Assembly (NCBI GenBank): GCA_036847185.1
Contig: DAIUAM010000010.1
Coordinates: forward strand, 19,348 to 83,347
DNA: 64,000 nt
Source of the DNA: UBA4738 sp002413305
GTDB lineage: Bacteria; Actinomycetota; UBA4738
Direction of reading: 5' to 3'
Positions 24,212 to 31,960 of the stretch are shown here, in pieces; positions within the stretch are counted from its first letter, which is position 1, and each line of letters starts with the position of its first letter. A program made the position numbers and the translations under genes. Below the pieces are notes generated by a model. It was given only the letters and a program-made list of their open reading frames with translations, was not told where the DNA came from and did no database searches.

Positions 24212-25138
24212 TCAGGCGGGAGCGCCCTCCGGCGGGATGGGCGAGACCTTCGACGTCCGGGTGGCCCGCCGGATCACCACGCCGACTGCAGCGATGGCCA
24301 CCACCCCGCCCAACACCGCGACCAGACCCAGCGTCTCGCCCAGGACGAAGAACGCCACCGCCGAGGAGATGACCGGTTCGATCAGGATGAGCAGCGATGA
24401 GATCGACACGTCGACCTGTTCGTGCGACCACGCCAGGATCGTGTGCCCGCCCTGCGCGCCCGCCACGAACAGAACCAGCCACAGCCAGTCCTGCCACCGG
24501 ACGCTGAAGCTCTCGCCGGAGGCCAGCGCCACCGGGGTGATGACCAGCGCGGCGACGACCGTCACCGCGGCCATGTACTCGAACGCGTGGAGGGTCTCGC
24601 GGACGTGCTTCGACAGCATCCAGTAGACGGTCCACGCGAGCAGCGCGCCGACGGCGAGGAGGTCGCCCCGAAGGCTCCACGCGGGGTTCCCGCTGGTCCC
24701 GACCACCACCACGACGATGCCCACCAGCGAGACGCCCGTCCACAGCCAGTCGCGGGAGGTCACCCGTTCGCCGAACAGCCGCCCGGCCACCAGCAGCGTC
24801 AGCGCTGGTTGCAGCGCGGCGATGATCAGCACGTCGGCCACGTTCGTCGCCTTGATGGCCGAGAAGAAGAACGCGATGTTGATGCCGAACAGCGCCCCGC
24901 CCGGTGCCGCCTTCCGGATCGTGGTCCAGGAGAGCCGCCGCCCGGTGACCAACAACCCCACCGTCATCACCACCGCGCCCATCCACAGCCGGTAGAAGGC
25001 GAAGGCCAGCGCGGACTCGTGAGAGAGCTTCACGATGACGTTCATGAACGAGAACGCCGTGATGGGGCCGACCACGGCGATCACGCCGAGTCGCGTTGCC
25101 CTCGCACCCGCCGTTTCGGACCGAGGTGTCGCAGCCAC
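24212..25138 (-). CDS. EamA/DMT-family transporter
   Basis: A 308-residue membrane protein with ten predicted helices in two EamA repeats. The first repeat has ALAFAFYRLWMGAVVM and ATNVADVLIIAALQPALT, the second LLAWTVYWMLSKHV and SISSLLILIEPVISSAVAFFVLGE. The GTG at 25138 lies 7 nt after GAGAAT, so it may be leaderless. Family members export amino acids and other metabolites. It is convergent with the YbaK gene, 9 bp apart. Confidence 0.9.
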   Translation of the reverse strand: MAATPRSETAGARATRLGVIAVVGPITAFSFMNVIVKLSHESALAFAFYRLWMGAVVMTVGLLVTGRRLSWTTIRKAAPGGALFGINIAFFFSAIKATNVADVLIIAALQPALTLLVAGRLFGERVTSRDWLWTGVSLVGIVVVVVGTSGNPAWSLRGDLLAVGALLAWTVYWMLSKHVRETLHAFEYMAAVTVVAALVITPVALASGESFSVRWQDWLWLVLFVAGAQGGHTILAWSHEQVDVSISSLLILIEPVISSAVAFFVLGETLGLVAVLGGVVAIAAVGVVIRRATRTSKVSPIPPEGAPA

Positions 25139-25177
25139 GCTCTCGATTCTCGCAGGGGGCCAGGCCGTTCCCCGAGA

Positions 25178-25957
25178 TCAGCGCAGCGCGAGGACGATCT
25201 GCACCACGGCGACGTAGTGGCAGATGCCCGCCGCCACGGTCGAGAGATGGAAGACCTCGTGGTAGCCGAACACGCGAGGGCTGGGGTTCGGCTTCTTCGT
25301 GGCCAGCACCAGCGCGCCGAACGTGTACAACAGGCCGCCGGCGATCAGCGGTATCAGCTCCCGGGCCGCGAGCCCTCGCACGATCTGCGGCCCGGCCAGG
25401 ACCACCGCCCAGCCCAGGATGATGTACAACGACGAACCCAGGACCTTCAGCCGGTCGAAGGCCAGCACCTTGATGAGGATGCCGGCCACGGCTCCCGTCA
25501 CCACGACCGACAGCAGGACCACCGACCAGGGCTTCCTCATCACCAGCAGCGTGATCGGGGTGTACGTGCCGGCGATCAGCACGAAGATCATCGAGTGGTC
25601 CAGCCGGCGCATGACGGCCAGCCCGCGGGCCTTCCAGTTCAGGCGGTGGTACGCCGCGCTGGTCCCGAACAGCGCGATCATCGCCACGCCGTACACGATG
25701 GCCGCGGTCCGGGCCACCGCCGTGCGGGCCAGGGATCCCAGCACGATCGCGGCCGGGATCGAGACGAAGAACGCGGCCTGGTGGATCCGCCCTCGGAACC
25801 GAGGCTTGGGAGGGATCGGCGAGCCGGACAGGCCGCCGACCGGGGTAGCCGGCACCCGTCGAGAGTACGCGTTCGAACCGGCCGCTGTAGGGCCTGCAAC
25901 CGTCTCCTCAGCACGGTTCGTAGGAGAACCCACTTCGGGCTGGTACTCTTGTCGCAC
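25178..25957 (-). CDS. trhA: TrhA/hemolysin-III-like PAQR membrane protein
   Basis: Seven membrane segments between residues about 60 and 255, with conserved HxxxxxD-type residues: FGTSAAYHRLNW, RLDHSMIFVLIAGTYTPIT, and FGYHEVFHLSTVAAGICHY. This is the bacterial hemolysin III/PAQR group, zinc-dependent hydrolase-like proteins involved in membrane energetics. The first 55 residues are polar and poorly supported; the true start may be downstream of GTG 25957. Confidence 0.88.
   Translation of the reverse strand: MRQEYQPEVGSPTNRAEETVAGPTAAGSNAYSRRVPATPVGGLSGSPIPPKPRFRGRIHQAAFFVSIPAAIVLGSLARTAVARTAAIVYGVAMIALFGTSAAYHRLNWKARGLAVMRRLDHSMIFVLIAGTYTPITLLVMRKPWSVVLLSVVVTGAVAGILIKVLAFDRLKVLGSSLYIILGWAVVLAGPQIVRGLAARELIPLIAGGLLYTFGALVLATKKPNPSPRVFGYHEVFHLSTVAAGICHYVAVVQIVLALR
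25944..25949 (+). promoter_or_regulatory. -10 box TACTCT, putative promoter of the DEAD-box gene
   Basis: TACTCT lies about 137 nt upstream of the helicase ATG. Starting there would give a transcript leader of about 130 nt that contains the inverted repeats at 26018-26071. Confidence 0.35.
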
Positions 25958-26017
25958 GGGCCGCGATTCCGCAGCCCCGTGAGGCTTTCACTTTCGCAGC
26001 TCCTTCCCCGGACGGTT

Positions 26018-26071
26018 CGGCGCAAGAGAGACCTCGCCGGATCGTTGAGCGACTCTCTTGATGAGTCGCCG
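26018..26071 (+). promoter_or_regulatory. Structured 5' leader with two mutually exclusive hairpins before the DEAD-box gene
   Basis: Structure 1: CGGCG+CAAGAGAG (26018-26030) pairs with CTCTCTTG (26053-26060) and CGCCG (26067-26071), with a 6-nt bulge. Structure 2: GCGACTC (26049-26055) pairs perfectly with GAGTCGC (26063-26069) around TCTTGAT. They share bases, so only one forms. The Shine-Dalgarno GGAAGGAG starts at 26071, so the two shapes could expose or hide it differently. Confidence 0.5.
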
Positions 26072-26085
26072 GAAGGAGTTCCTGC

Positions 26086-27273
26086 ATGGAACTGCAGTCG
26101 TTCGCTGAGCTCGGCGTGTCCGAGCCCGTCTCGAGGGCACTCGCCGCTCGAGGCATCACCACCCCGTTCCCCATCCAGGTCCTGGTCATGGGCGACGCGC
26201 TCGCGGGGCGCGACGTGCTGGCCCGGTCGCGGACGGGTTCGGGCAAGACCCTGGCCTTCGCCATCCCCATCGTCGAGCTCCTGGGGGCGACCCCCAAGAA
26301 GCCCGCGGCGCTGGTGCTCGTGCCCACCCGCGAGCTCGCCGCGCAGGTCGTGGGAGAGTTCGAAGCCATCGGCCGGGTGCACAACCTGAAGGTCGCCGCT
26401 GCATACGGGGGCGTTTCGATCCGCGAGCAGTCGAGGGCGGTCACCCGCGCCGACATCCTCGTGGCCACGCCCGGGCGCCTGGAGGACCTGGCCACCCGCG
26501 GCCTGGTCCGGCTGGACGGCGTGCGGTTCCTGGTCCTGGACGAAGCCGACCGGATGCTCGACATGGGCTTCGCACCGCAGGTCGAGGCCCTCGTTCGCCG
26601 GATCCCCAAGGAGCGCCAGACCATGTTCTTCTCAGCCACGCTGGACGACCAGGTCGCCCGGCTGGCCGCTCGCTACACGCAGTCCCCCACCCGTCACGAG
26701 GTCGAAGCCGCACGGCAGACCGTCGACGAGGCCGGGCACCGGTTCGTCCCGGTCGCCGAATACGGCAAGGTCGACGCGTTGATCGACATCCTGAAGGAGG
26801 AGCCGGGCAAGGCCCTCGTGTTCGTCCGGACCAAGCGCGGCGCCGACCGGCTGGTGGCCAAGCTCCGGGCCCGCGGCCTGGACGTGGGTGCCATGCACGG
26901 CGACCTCTCGCAGCAGCAGCGGGAGCGCACGCTGGCCAAGTTCGAACGCGGCCACATCTCCACGCTGGTGGCGACCGACGTCGCCTCCCGCGGGCTGGAC
27001 GTCGAGAACATCGCCCACGTCATCAACTACGACCCCCCGGGTGACGACGACGGCTACGTGCACCGGGTGGGCCGGACCGCCCGCGCCGGCCGCGCGGGGA
27101 TGGGCGTCACCCTGGTCACCCCCGAGCAGCAGGGCGACGTGTCCCGGATGGCCTTCCGCTTGAAGCTCGGGTCGGAGTTCGAAGCCGAGGGCATGAAGGT
27201 GGCGCCCCCGCGGATGGTCTTCACCTCGAAGGGCCGCCGGGCGGGCATGCGTCGCCGGACCGCCCGCCGCTAG
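26086..27273 (+). CDS. DEAD-box ATP-dependent RNA helicase
   Basis: A 395-residue helicase. Motifs in order: Q motif region FPIQ (about 28), Walker A RTGSGKT (about 47-53), PTRELAAQ (about 86), DEAD (about 152-155), SAT (about 183-185), LVFVRTKRGAD, TDVASRGLD and HRVGRTARAGR (about 325-335). The C-terminal tail is short and basic, ending RRRTARR. It unwinds RNA, probably in ribosome assembly or mRNA decay. The long structured leader suggests cold or growth-phase control. Confidence 0.95.
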   Translation: MELQSFAELGVSEPVSRALAARGITTPFPIQVLVMGDALAGRDVLARSRTGSGKTLAFAIPIVELLGATPKKPAALVLVPTRELAAQVVGEFEAIGRVHNLKVAAAYGGVSIREQSRAVTRADILVATPGRLEDLATRGLVRLDGVRFLVLDEADRMLDMGFAPQVEALVRRIPKERQTMFFSATLDDQVARLAARYTQSPTRHEVEAARQTVDEAGHRFVPVAEYGKVDALIDILKEEPGKALVFVRTKRGADRLVAKLRARGLDVGAMHGDLSQQQRERTLAKFERGHISTLVATDVASRGLDVENIAHVINYDPPGDDDGYVHRVGRTARAGRAGMGVTLVTPEQQGDVSRMAFRLKLGSEFEAEGMKVAPPRMVFTSKGRRAGMRRRTARR

Positions 27274-27302
27274 CTTCGGCCGGACCTCGCCCCTCGAGCG
27301 CT

Positions 27303-27308
27303 TACGCT
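27303..27308 (+). promoter_or_regulatory. -10 box TACGCT of a leaderless promoter
   Basis: TACGCT ends 6 nt before ATG 27315 of the VOC gene. Confidence 0.5.
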
Positions 27309-27314
27309 CTTGCG

Positions 27315-27710
27315 ATGCCGAACCCGCTCGAGGGGAGCGAGCTCTCCCACATCCTGGTCAGCGCGGACCCGGCACGCTCCCGGGACTTCTACGTGGACGC
27401 GCTGGGCGCCGAGCTGTATCGCGAGTACGGTTCGACTGTGGTGCTGCGCTTCCTGGGGAACTGGTTCCTGCTGGTCGAGGGCGGCGGCCCCACCGAGGAC
27501 AAGCCGACCGTGACGTTCGTCGCGCCGTTCCATCCCGACACCGTGAGCCACTCGTTCACGATCCGGGTGGCGGACTGCCGGGCCACGTACGAAGCGCTCC
27601 GGGCTCGCGGCGTGGCGTTCCTGACCCCTCCCGTGGACCACGGGTACGAGGTGCGCTGCTTCTTCCGCGACCCCGACGGCCACCTGTTCGAGCTGAGCCA
27701 GGCCGGCTGA
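27315..27710 (+). CDS. VOC-family (glyoxalase/dioxygenase fold) protein
   Basis: A 131-residue single-domain protein: ELSHILVSADPARSRDFYVDALG at the start (strand-helix of the first module) and FFRDPDGHLFELSQ at the end. His (in SHILVS) and Glu (in LFELS) are the usual metal ligands of the VOC superfamily, so metal binding is plausible. Members include glyoxalases, extradiol dioxygenases and resistance proteins; this one cannot be assigned. Confidence 0.85.
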   Translation: MPNPLEGSELSHILVSADPARSRDFYVDALGAELYREYGSTVVLRFLGNWFLLVEGGGPTEDKPTVTFVAPFHPDTVSHSFTIRVADCRATYEALRARGVAFLTPPVDHGYEVRCFFRDPDGHLFELSQAG

Positions 27711-27713
27711 GGA

Positions 27714-28031
27714 TCAGTCCTCCGGCGCCGGCGGGGTCCGTTCGAACTTGAGCGCCGCGTCGGGGCACAGGGCGACCACCGCTTCGATGTCCTCGGCGCT
27801 CCCCTGCTCCACGCGGACCCACGGCCGGTCCCACGGCCGGAACACCCCCGGCAGGTTCCGGAAGCACTCCGATGCGTGGATGCACAGGCGCGGCTCCCAC
27901 GTCACCACGAAGCCGTCGCCGTGGTACTCACGCTCGACGCCCGGCCGCATGCGACGCTCGCGACGCCACTCGGCGTCCGGGGACCCATCCTCGCGCTCGT
28001 TCCCGTCGGCAGCCATCTCGTCCATCATCAT
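27714..28031 (-). CDS. Divergent single-cluster [4Fe-4S] protein (Fer4_19-like)
   Basis: A 105-residue protein. ATG 28031 is the first of three tandem ATG codons; upstream TTG at 28076 is possible. After a charged N-terminus comes REYHGDGFVVTWEPRLCIHASECFRNLPGVF and later VVALCPDAALKF. The CIHASEC ... CP arrangement matches Fer4_19/COG3411-like mono-cluster proteins that sit beside mitoNEET-type domains. Partner unknown. It is tail to tail with the VOC gene. Confidence 0.75.
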   Translation of the reverse strand: MMMDEMAADGNEREDGSPDAEWRRERRMRPGVEREYHGDGFVVTWEPRLCIHASECFRNLPGVFRPWDRPWVRVEQGSAEDIEAVVALCPDAALKFERTPPAPED

Positions 28032-28100
28032 CCCAGGGTAGCCGGGCGACGGGGAATCCGGGGTTGCATCGGCCAAAGGACGGTCCCGCGCGCCAGCAGG

Positions 28101-28106
28101 TAACGT
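28101..28106 (+). promoter_or_regulatory. -10 box TAACGT of a leaderless promoter
   Basis: TAACGT ends 6 nt before ATG 28113, the first gene of a tightly overlapping three-gene unit. Confidence 0.5.
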
Positions 28107-28112
28107 CGGCGG

Positions 28113-28250
28113 ATGCCGGTCGCGCTGGTGACGTTCGAAGCCTCTCCCGAGATCCGCGCGGCCTTGGCCGACGGGCTGGCAGGGGCTGCCGACCTCGCGT
28201 TTCTGGCCCCGCTCTTGGGCGTCGCTCGCCGCGAGGAGTACGCGGCGTGA
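28113..28250 (+). CDS. Short protein resembling the N-terminus of a 2-hydroxyacid dehydrogenase (45 aa)
   Basis: A 45-residue frame that begins MPVALVTFEASPEIRAAL and stops at 28250. The start recalls the first strand and helix of D-2-hydroxyacid dehydrogenases, but the rest of that protein is missing. Its stop overlaps the GTG start of the sulfotransferase by 4 bp and it has its own leaderless -10 box, so it may now serve as a leader that couples translation. A truncated gene remnant is the other reading. Confidence 0.45.
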   Translation: MPVALVTFEASPEIRAALADGLAGAADLAFLAPLLGVARREEYAA

Positions 28251-29242
28251 GCGGCGCCGAGCCCTTGCTCGTGGCCGGCGCTCCGCGGACCGGCACCACG
28301 TGGATCGCCGAGGTCCTGGCCCGGGCTCCCGGCCTGACGTGGATCAACGAGCCCGATAACGAATGGCCGAACGCGTTCGCCCTGCGCGCGAAGCTCCCGC
28401 TGGGGCGCTATCCCGCGCTCCGGCCGGAAGACCCGGGGAGCAGGAACTATGAGGAGCTCTGGCGGCGGGCCCTGGGAGGCTACCGGCAGGGTCGGTACCG
28501 GGAGGCGCTGGTGTGGAAGCTCGACCGGGGCGAGCGCACCATGGCCGAGCTCTGGCGGTGCCTGTGCGAACCCACCGCGCCGTCGATGTCTCCCCGGCTC
28601 CGTGCGGCCTCCCTGCTCGGCGTGGCGCCGCCATCCCATCGCGACTCCGGGACGGGACGGGTCATGGTCAAGTCGGTGCATGCCCCGCTGGCGCTCGAAT
28701 GGATCCACGCCCGGCTCCGGCCCCGGATGGTCGTCGTGCTTCGCCATCCGCTCAACACGATCGCGGGCTGGCTCGACCTGGGGTGGGGCGGGTGTTCCCT
28801 GGCGACCAACCCGCTGGTCCGTGATCGGTTCGCCGGCCGGTTCGGCCTGCCGGTGCTGGGGGCCGGCACCTCTCGGCTCCAGGAGGCGACGTGGGAGATC
28901 GGGCTCTTCACCACGGTGCTGGAGGACGCCGTCGCCCGGCACCCCGACTGGGTGGCGTCCTCCCACGACGCGCTCTGCCTCGACCCGGCCGCGGGGTTCC
29001 GGCGATTGTTCGCCGACCTGGGGCTCACCTGGACGGAAGGGGCGGAGGCCTTCCTCCGCGCATCCGACCGGCCGGGGAGCGGCTTCGACACGTACCGGGT
29101 GGCAGCCGAACAGCCGGAGCGGTGGCGGACCCGGCTCACGTCCGCCCAGCTCGACGAGATCTGGGCGGTGCTCTCCCCGATCCAGGCACCATGGGTCGAG
29201 CAGGTCGCCCGTGACATCGAGACCGGGGCGGCCCGTGGCTAG
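28247..29242 (+). CDS. Sulfotransferase-family protein
   Basis: A 331-residue protein from GTG 28247. The 5'-phosphosulfate-binding loop is AGAPRTGTTWIAEVLARAPG (from about residue 11), and the 3'-phosphate region appears as RPRMVVVLRHPLNTIAGWLD (about 160-180). These are the two PAPS-binding elements of sulfotransferases, which move sulfate from PAPS to hydroxyls on lipids, sugars or small molecules. The acceptor is unknown. It overlaps the LLM oxidoreductase gene by 8 bp. Confidence 0.87.
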   Translation: MSGAEPLLVAGAPRTGTTWIAEVLARAPGLTWINEPDNEWPNAFALRAKLPLGRYPALRPEDPGSRNYEELWRRALGGYRQGRYREALVWKLDRGERTMAELWRCLCEPTAPSMSPRLRAASLLGVAPPSHRDSGTGRVMVKSVHAPLALEWIHARLRPRMVVVLRHPLNTIAGWLDLGWGGCSLATNPLVRDRFAGRFGLPVLGAGTSRLQEATWEIGLFTTVLEDAVARHPDWVASSHDALCLDPAAGFRRLFADLGLTWTEGAEAFLRASDRPGSGFDTYRVAAEQPERWRTRLTSAQLDEIWAVLSPIQAPWVEQVARDIETGAARG

Positions 29243-30146
29243 CGCCCGCCCGCTGAAGGTCGGCGTCCAGCTGCCGGAGGTCGAACGCGAGGTCCGGTGG
29301 CCGGAGCTCCGGGACATGGCTCGCACGGCCGAGAACGTGGGGTTCGATTCGATCTGGGTGGGCGACCATCTCCTGTACCGCGACCCGGGGATCCCACCGC
29401 GCGGCCCGTGGGAGGCCTGGTCCGTGCTGGCCGCGGTGGCTGCCGTCACCGAACGGGTCCAGCTCGGCCCGCTGGTGGCGAGCGTCTCGTTCCACAACCC
29501 GGCGATGCTCGCGAAGAAGGCGGCCGCGGTCGACGAGATCAGCGGGGGGCGGCTCATCCTCGGCCTGGGGGCCGGCTGGAACGAGCCCGAGTACCGGGCG
29601 TTCGGGTTCCCGTTCGACCATCGGGCCGACCGGTTCGAGGAGGCGTTCGCCATCATCCGCGGGCTGCTCCGAGAGGGCCACGTCGACTTCGCGGGCCGGT
29701 ATCACGAAGCGCGCGATGCCCTGCTGCTGCCGCCCGCGCACCACACCCCGCCGATCATGCTGGGGACCGTGGGCCCGCGGATGATACGGCTGGCCGCCGA
29801 ACATGCCGACGCGTGGAACGCGTGGTTCACGTGGTACGGCAACCGCCCAGAGGGGATCGCCCCGCTGCGCGCGAAGCTCGACGCCGCATGCGCCGAAGCC
29901 GGCCGCGACCCGTCGACGCTCGAACGGACGGTCGCCGTGCTCGTGCAGCTCGAAGACCGGGACGTGGACCCGCGTGGCGGGCCGGAGGAGCCGGCGCCGG
30001 CGCTCCGCGGTTCGCCCGAGGAGCTGGCCGCAGAGCTCCGTCGGTTCGCCTTGGAGGGCATCTCGCACGTCCAGCTGGTGGTCGACCCGATCACCGTGGG
30101 GTCGATCGAACGGCTCGGCGAGACCCTGGCCGCGCTGGACCGCTGA
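29235..30146 (+). CDS. LLM-class (luciferase-like, probably F420-dependent) oxidoreductase
   Basis: A 303-residue TIM-barrel enzyme from GTG 29235. Family marks: KVGVQLPEVER, NVGFDSIWVGDHLLYRD, VQLGPLVASVSFHNPAMLAKKAA (strand 3 and nearby), and SGGRLILGLGAGWNEPEYRAFG (about 97-118). The SGGR...GxGxGW signature is typical of F420-dependent LLM enzymes in Actinomycetota. It overlaps the sulfotransferase gene, so the two likely act in one pathway on a common compound class. Confidence 0.9.
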   Translation: MASARPLKVGVQLPEVEREVRWPELRDMARTAENVGFDSIWVGDHLLYRDPGIPPRGPWEAWSVLAAVAAVTERVQLGPLVASVSFHNPAMLAKKAAAVDEISGGRLILGLGAGWNEPEYRAFGFPFDHRADRFEEAFAIIRGLLREGHVDFAGRYHEARDALLLPPAHHTPPIMLGTVGPRMIRLAAEHADAWNAWFTWYGNRPEGIAPLRAKLDAACAEAGRDPSTLERTVAVLVQLEDRDVDPRGGPEEPAPALRGSPEELAAELRRFALEGISHVQLVVDPITVGSIERLGETLAALDR

Positions 30147-30160
30147 AGCCCCAGCGGGCC

Positions 30161-31468
30161 TCAGATCGTCAGGGCGAACACGTAGATCCGGCCCTGGATG
30201 TTCTCCGGCATCAGGTTGTCCGCGCTCCCGATGTAGACCTTGCCGTTGACCACCGTCGGCGACGAGCTCACGATCGGGTCGCCCGTCAGCCCGCTCCAGA
30301 TCTCATCGCACACCGACCGGCCGCAGGGGGCCGCCTTCCACGCCAGCACCTGCCCGGTGTTCCGGCCGACGAACAGGACCCCGTCCGCGATGGTCGGCGA
30401 GGACAGGACGGAGGCCTGTGCTCCGCTCCCGAAGTCGAGCCACAGCGGCTGGCACACGAGCTGCCCACACCCATCCGCCCCGAACGCGCCGACCATCGAT
30501 TCGATCCCGATGTAGACGTGGCCCCGGTACACGGCCGGCGACCCGCCGAGGAACGAGTTCGGATAGGTCCCCCGCCACAGCGGCTTGCAGGTCGCGGCGC
30601 CGCAGCCGCCGGCCGGGAACGCGGCCAGGAAGTGGTCGGACCCGATGAACACCTTGCCGCCGGACACGGCGGGGGACGACGAGAAGGCCGGGGCGCCGAT
30701 GGAACCGCTCCACAGCGGCGCGCAGGCCGCAGACCCGCAGCCGGCCGCGGCGAAGGCGTACAGGTTCCCGTCGTCGCTCCCCACGTAGGCAACGCCATTC
30801 ACCACCGTCGGCGAGGACTCCACGTGACCGCCGGTGGCCCCCGTCCACAGGGGCTGGCACAGCGCATGTCCGCACCCACCCGCATCGAACGCGTACAGCT
30901 TGCCGTCGTAGGCCGCCACGTAGACCACGCCCCGGGCGACGGTCGGCGATGACTCGAGGATCGATTGCGCGCCGGCGTCCCCTTGCCAGAGAGGCGGACA
31001 CAGCGCGTGCCCGCAACCGGCCGCGGCGAACGCGTTCAGCTTCCCCGCCGCCGACGTGACCGAGGTCTGCGACCCGACGAAGACCACCCCGTTCGCAACC
31101 GCCGGGGCGTCGATGATCTGGGCGAGGTTCGTGGACCGCCACAGCGGGGTCGTGCACAGCCCCTGCCCGCACCCGTCCGCCGGGTACGCCCACAGCGTTC
31201 CGTCGTCACTTCCGATGTAGGCCACGCCGCCCACCACGGCGGGCGAGGAGCCGTCCACGAGCGCCCCGAGCTGGTCCTGGAAGGCGGGCCACAGGAACTT
31301 CGCGTTCGCCACAGTGATGTCGGTCTCGAAGGGCTGCACCCCGGTGTGGCGCTGGTTGAACCGGAATTGCGTCCAGTCCACCGAGGTCTGGGCCCGGGCG
31401 AGACCGGGAAGGTTGATGACCAGCACAACCACCATGGTGAGCACCGGCAGCGTGACCCGTCTCCCCAT
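30161..31468 (-). CDS. Secreted PQQ-like beta-propeller with repeated Cys pairs
   Basis: A 435-residue precursor with a signal peptide ending at ARA-Q (about 26). Seven to eight blades of about 53 residues follow, each with SSPTVVNGVAYVGSDDG-type strands and a conserved turn GCGxxxCxPLW: examples are GCGQGLCTTPLW, GCGHALCQPLW, GCGAATCKPLW and PCGRSVCDEIW. The two cysteines in every blade are ideally spaced for a local disulfide. It belongs to the PQQ/BamB-like propeller group; no PQQ-ligand set was identified. It is convergent with the LLM gene. Confidence 0.85.
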   Translation of the reverse strand: MGRRVTLPVLTMVVVLVINLPGLARAQTSVDWTQFRFNQRHTGVQPFETDITVANAKFLWPAFQDQLGALVDGSSPAVVGGVAYIGSDDGTLWAYPADGCGQGLCTTPLWRSTNLAQIIDAPAVANGVVFVGSQTSVTSAAGKLNAFAAAGCGHALCPPLWQGDAGAQSILESSPTVARGVVYVAAYDGKLYAFDAGGCGHALCQPLWTGATGGHVESSPTVVNGVAYVGSDDGNLYAFAAAGCGSAACAPLWSGSIGAPAFSSSPAVSGGKVFIGSDHFLAAFPAGGCGAATCKPLWRGTYPNSFLGGSPAVYRGHVYIGIESMVGAFGADGCGQLVCQPLWLDFGSGAQASVLSSPTIADGVLFVGRNTGQVLAWKAAPCGRSVCDEIWSGLTGDPIVSSSPTVVNGKVYIGSADNLMPENIQGRIYVFALTI

Positions 31469-31558
31469 CGTTCCCCCCTATCGACCGGTGGACCGGCTTC
31501 GGCCTGTGCGATGTTTACGGGCGGGGACCGGCCCCAGATCAGGTTTCGGGCCCTCTTG

Positions 31559-31576
31559 AGCATCCCTTTCGATGCT
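31559..31576. repeat. Short perfect inverted repeat
   Basis: AGCATC (31559-31564), CCTTTC loop, GATGCT (31571-31576), between the divergent propeller and ferredoxin genes. It could be an operator or chance. Confidence 0.3.
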
Positions 31577-31633
31577 GCTCAGGTGCCCCCTCGTACGGTG
31601 CTCGTGAACCCTCACGACGAGAAGGAGGCGAGC

Positions 31634-31960
31634 ATGGCGTACGTGATCGCGGAGCCTTGCGTCGACGTGCACGACCGGGCGTGCGTGGACGAATGTCCGG
31701 TCGACTGCATCTACGACGGGCTGCGCAAGGGCTACATCAACCCGACGGAGTGCGTGGACTGCGGGGCGTGTGAGCCGGTGTGCCCCGTCAGCGCGATCTT
31801 CCACCAGGACGACGTTCCCCGGGAGTGGGCGCACTACTCGCAGATCGAACGGGAGTTCTTCGAGCCCCACGTGTCAGGGCTGGGGAATCCCGGCGGCGCG
31901 GCGGCGATCGGCCAGATCGAGGGCGACCACCCCTTCATCACTGGGCTGGACGCGGCGTAG
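31634..31960 (+). CDS. fdxA: 7Fe ferredoxin
   Basis: A 108-residue ferredoxin from ATG 31634, preceded by GAAGGAGG. The N-terminal cluster motif has the 7Fe form CVDVHDRACVDECPVDCI (about 9-26), and the second is CVDCGACEPVCP (about 43-54), giving one [3Fe-4S] and one [4Fe-4S] cluster. Length and the C-terminal extension (PREWAHYSQIEREFF) match actinobacterial FdxA, an electron carrier for oxidoreductases and P450s. Its 3' end overlaps the convergent aldolase-like gene by 23 bp. Confidence 0.95.
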   Translation: MAYVIAEPCVDVHDRACVDECPVDCIYDGLRKGYINPTECVDCGACEPVCPVSAIFHQDDVPREWAHYSQIEREFFEPHVSGLGNPGGAAAIGQIEGDHPFITGLDAA

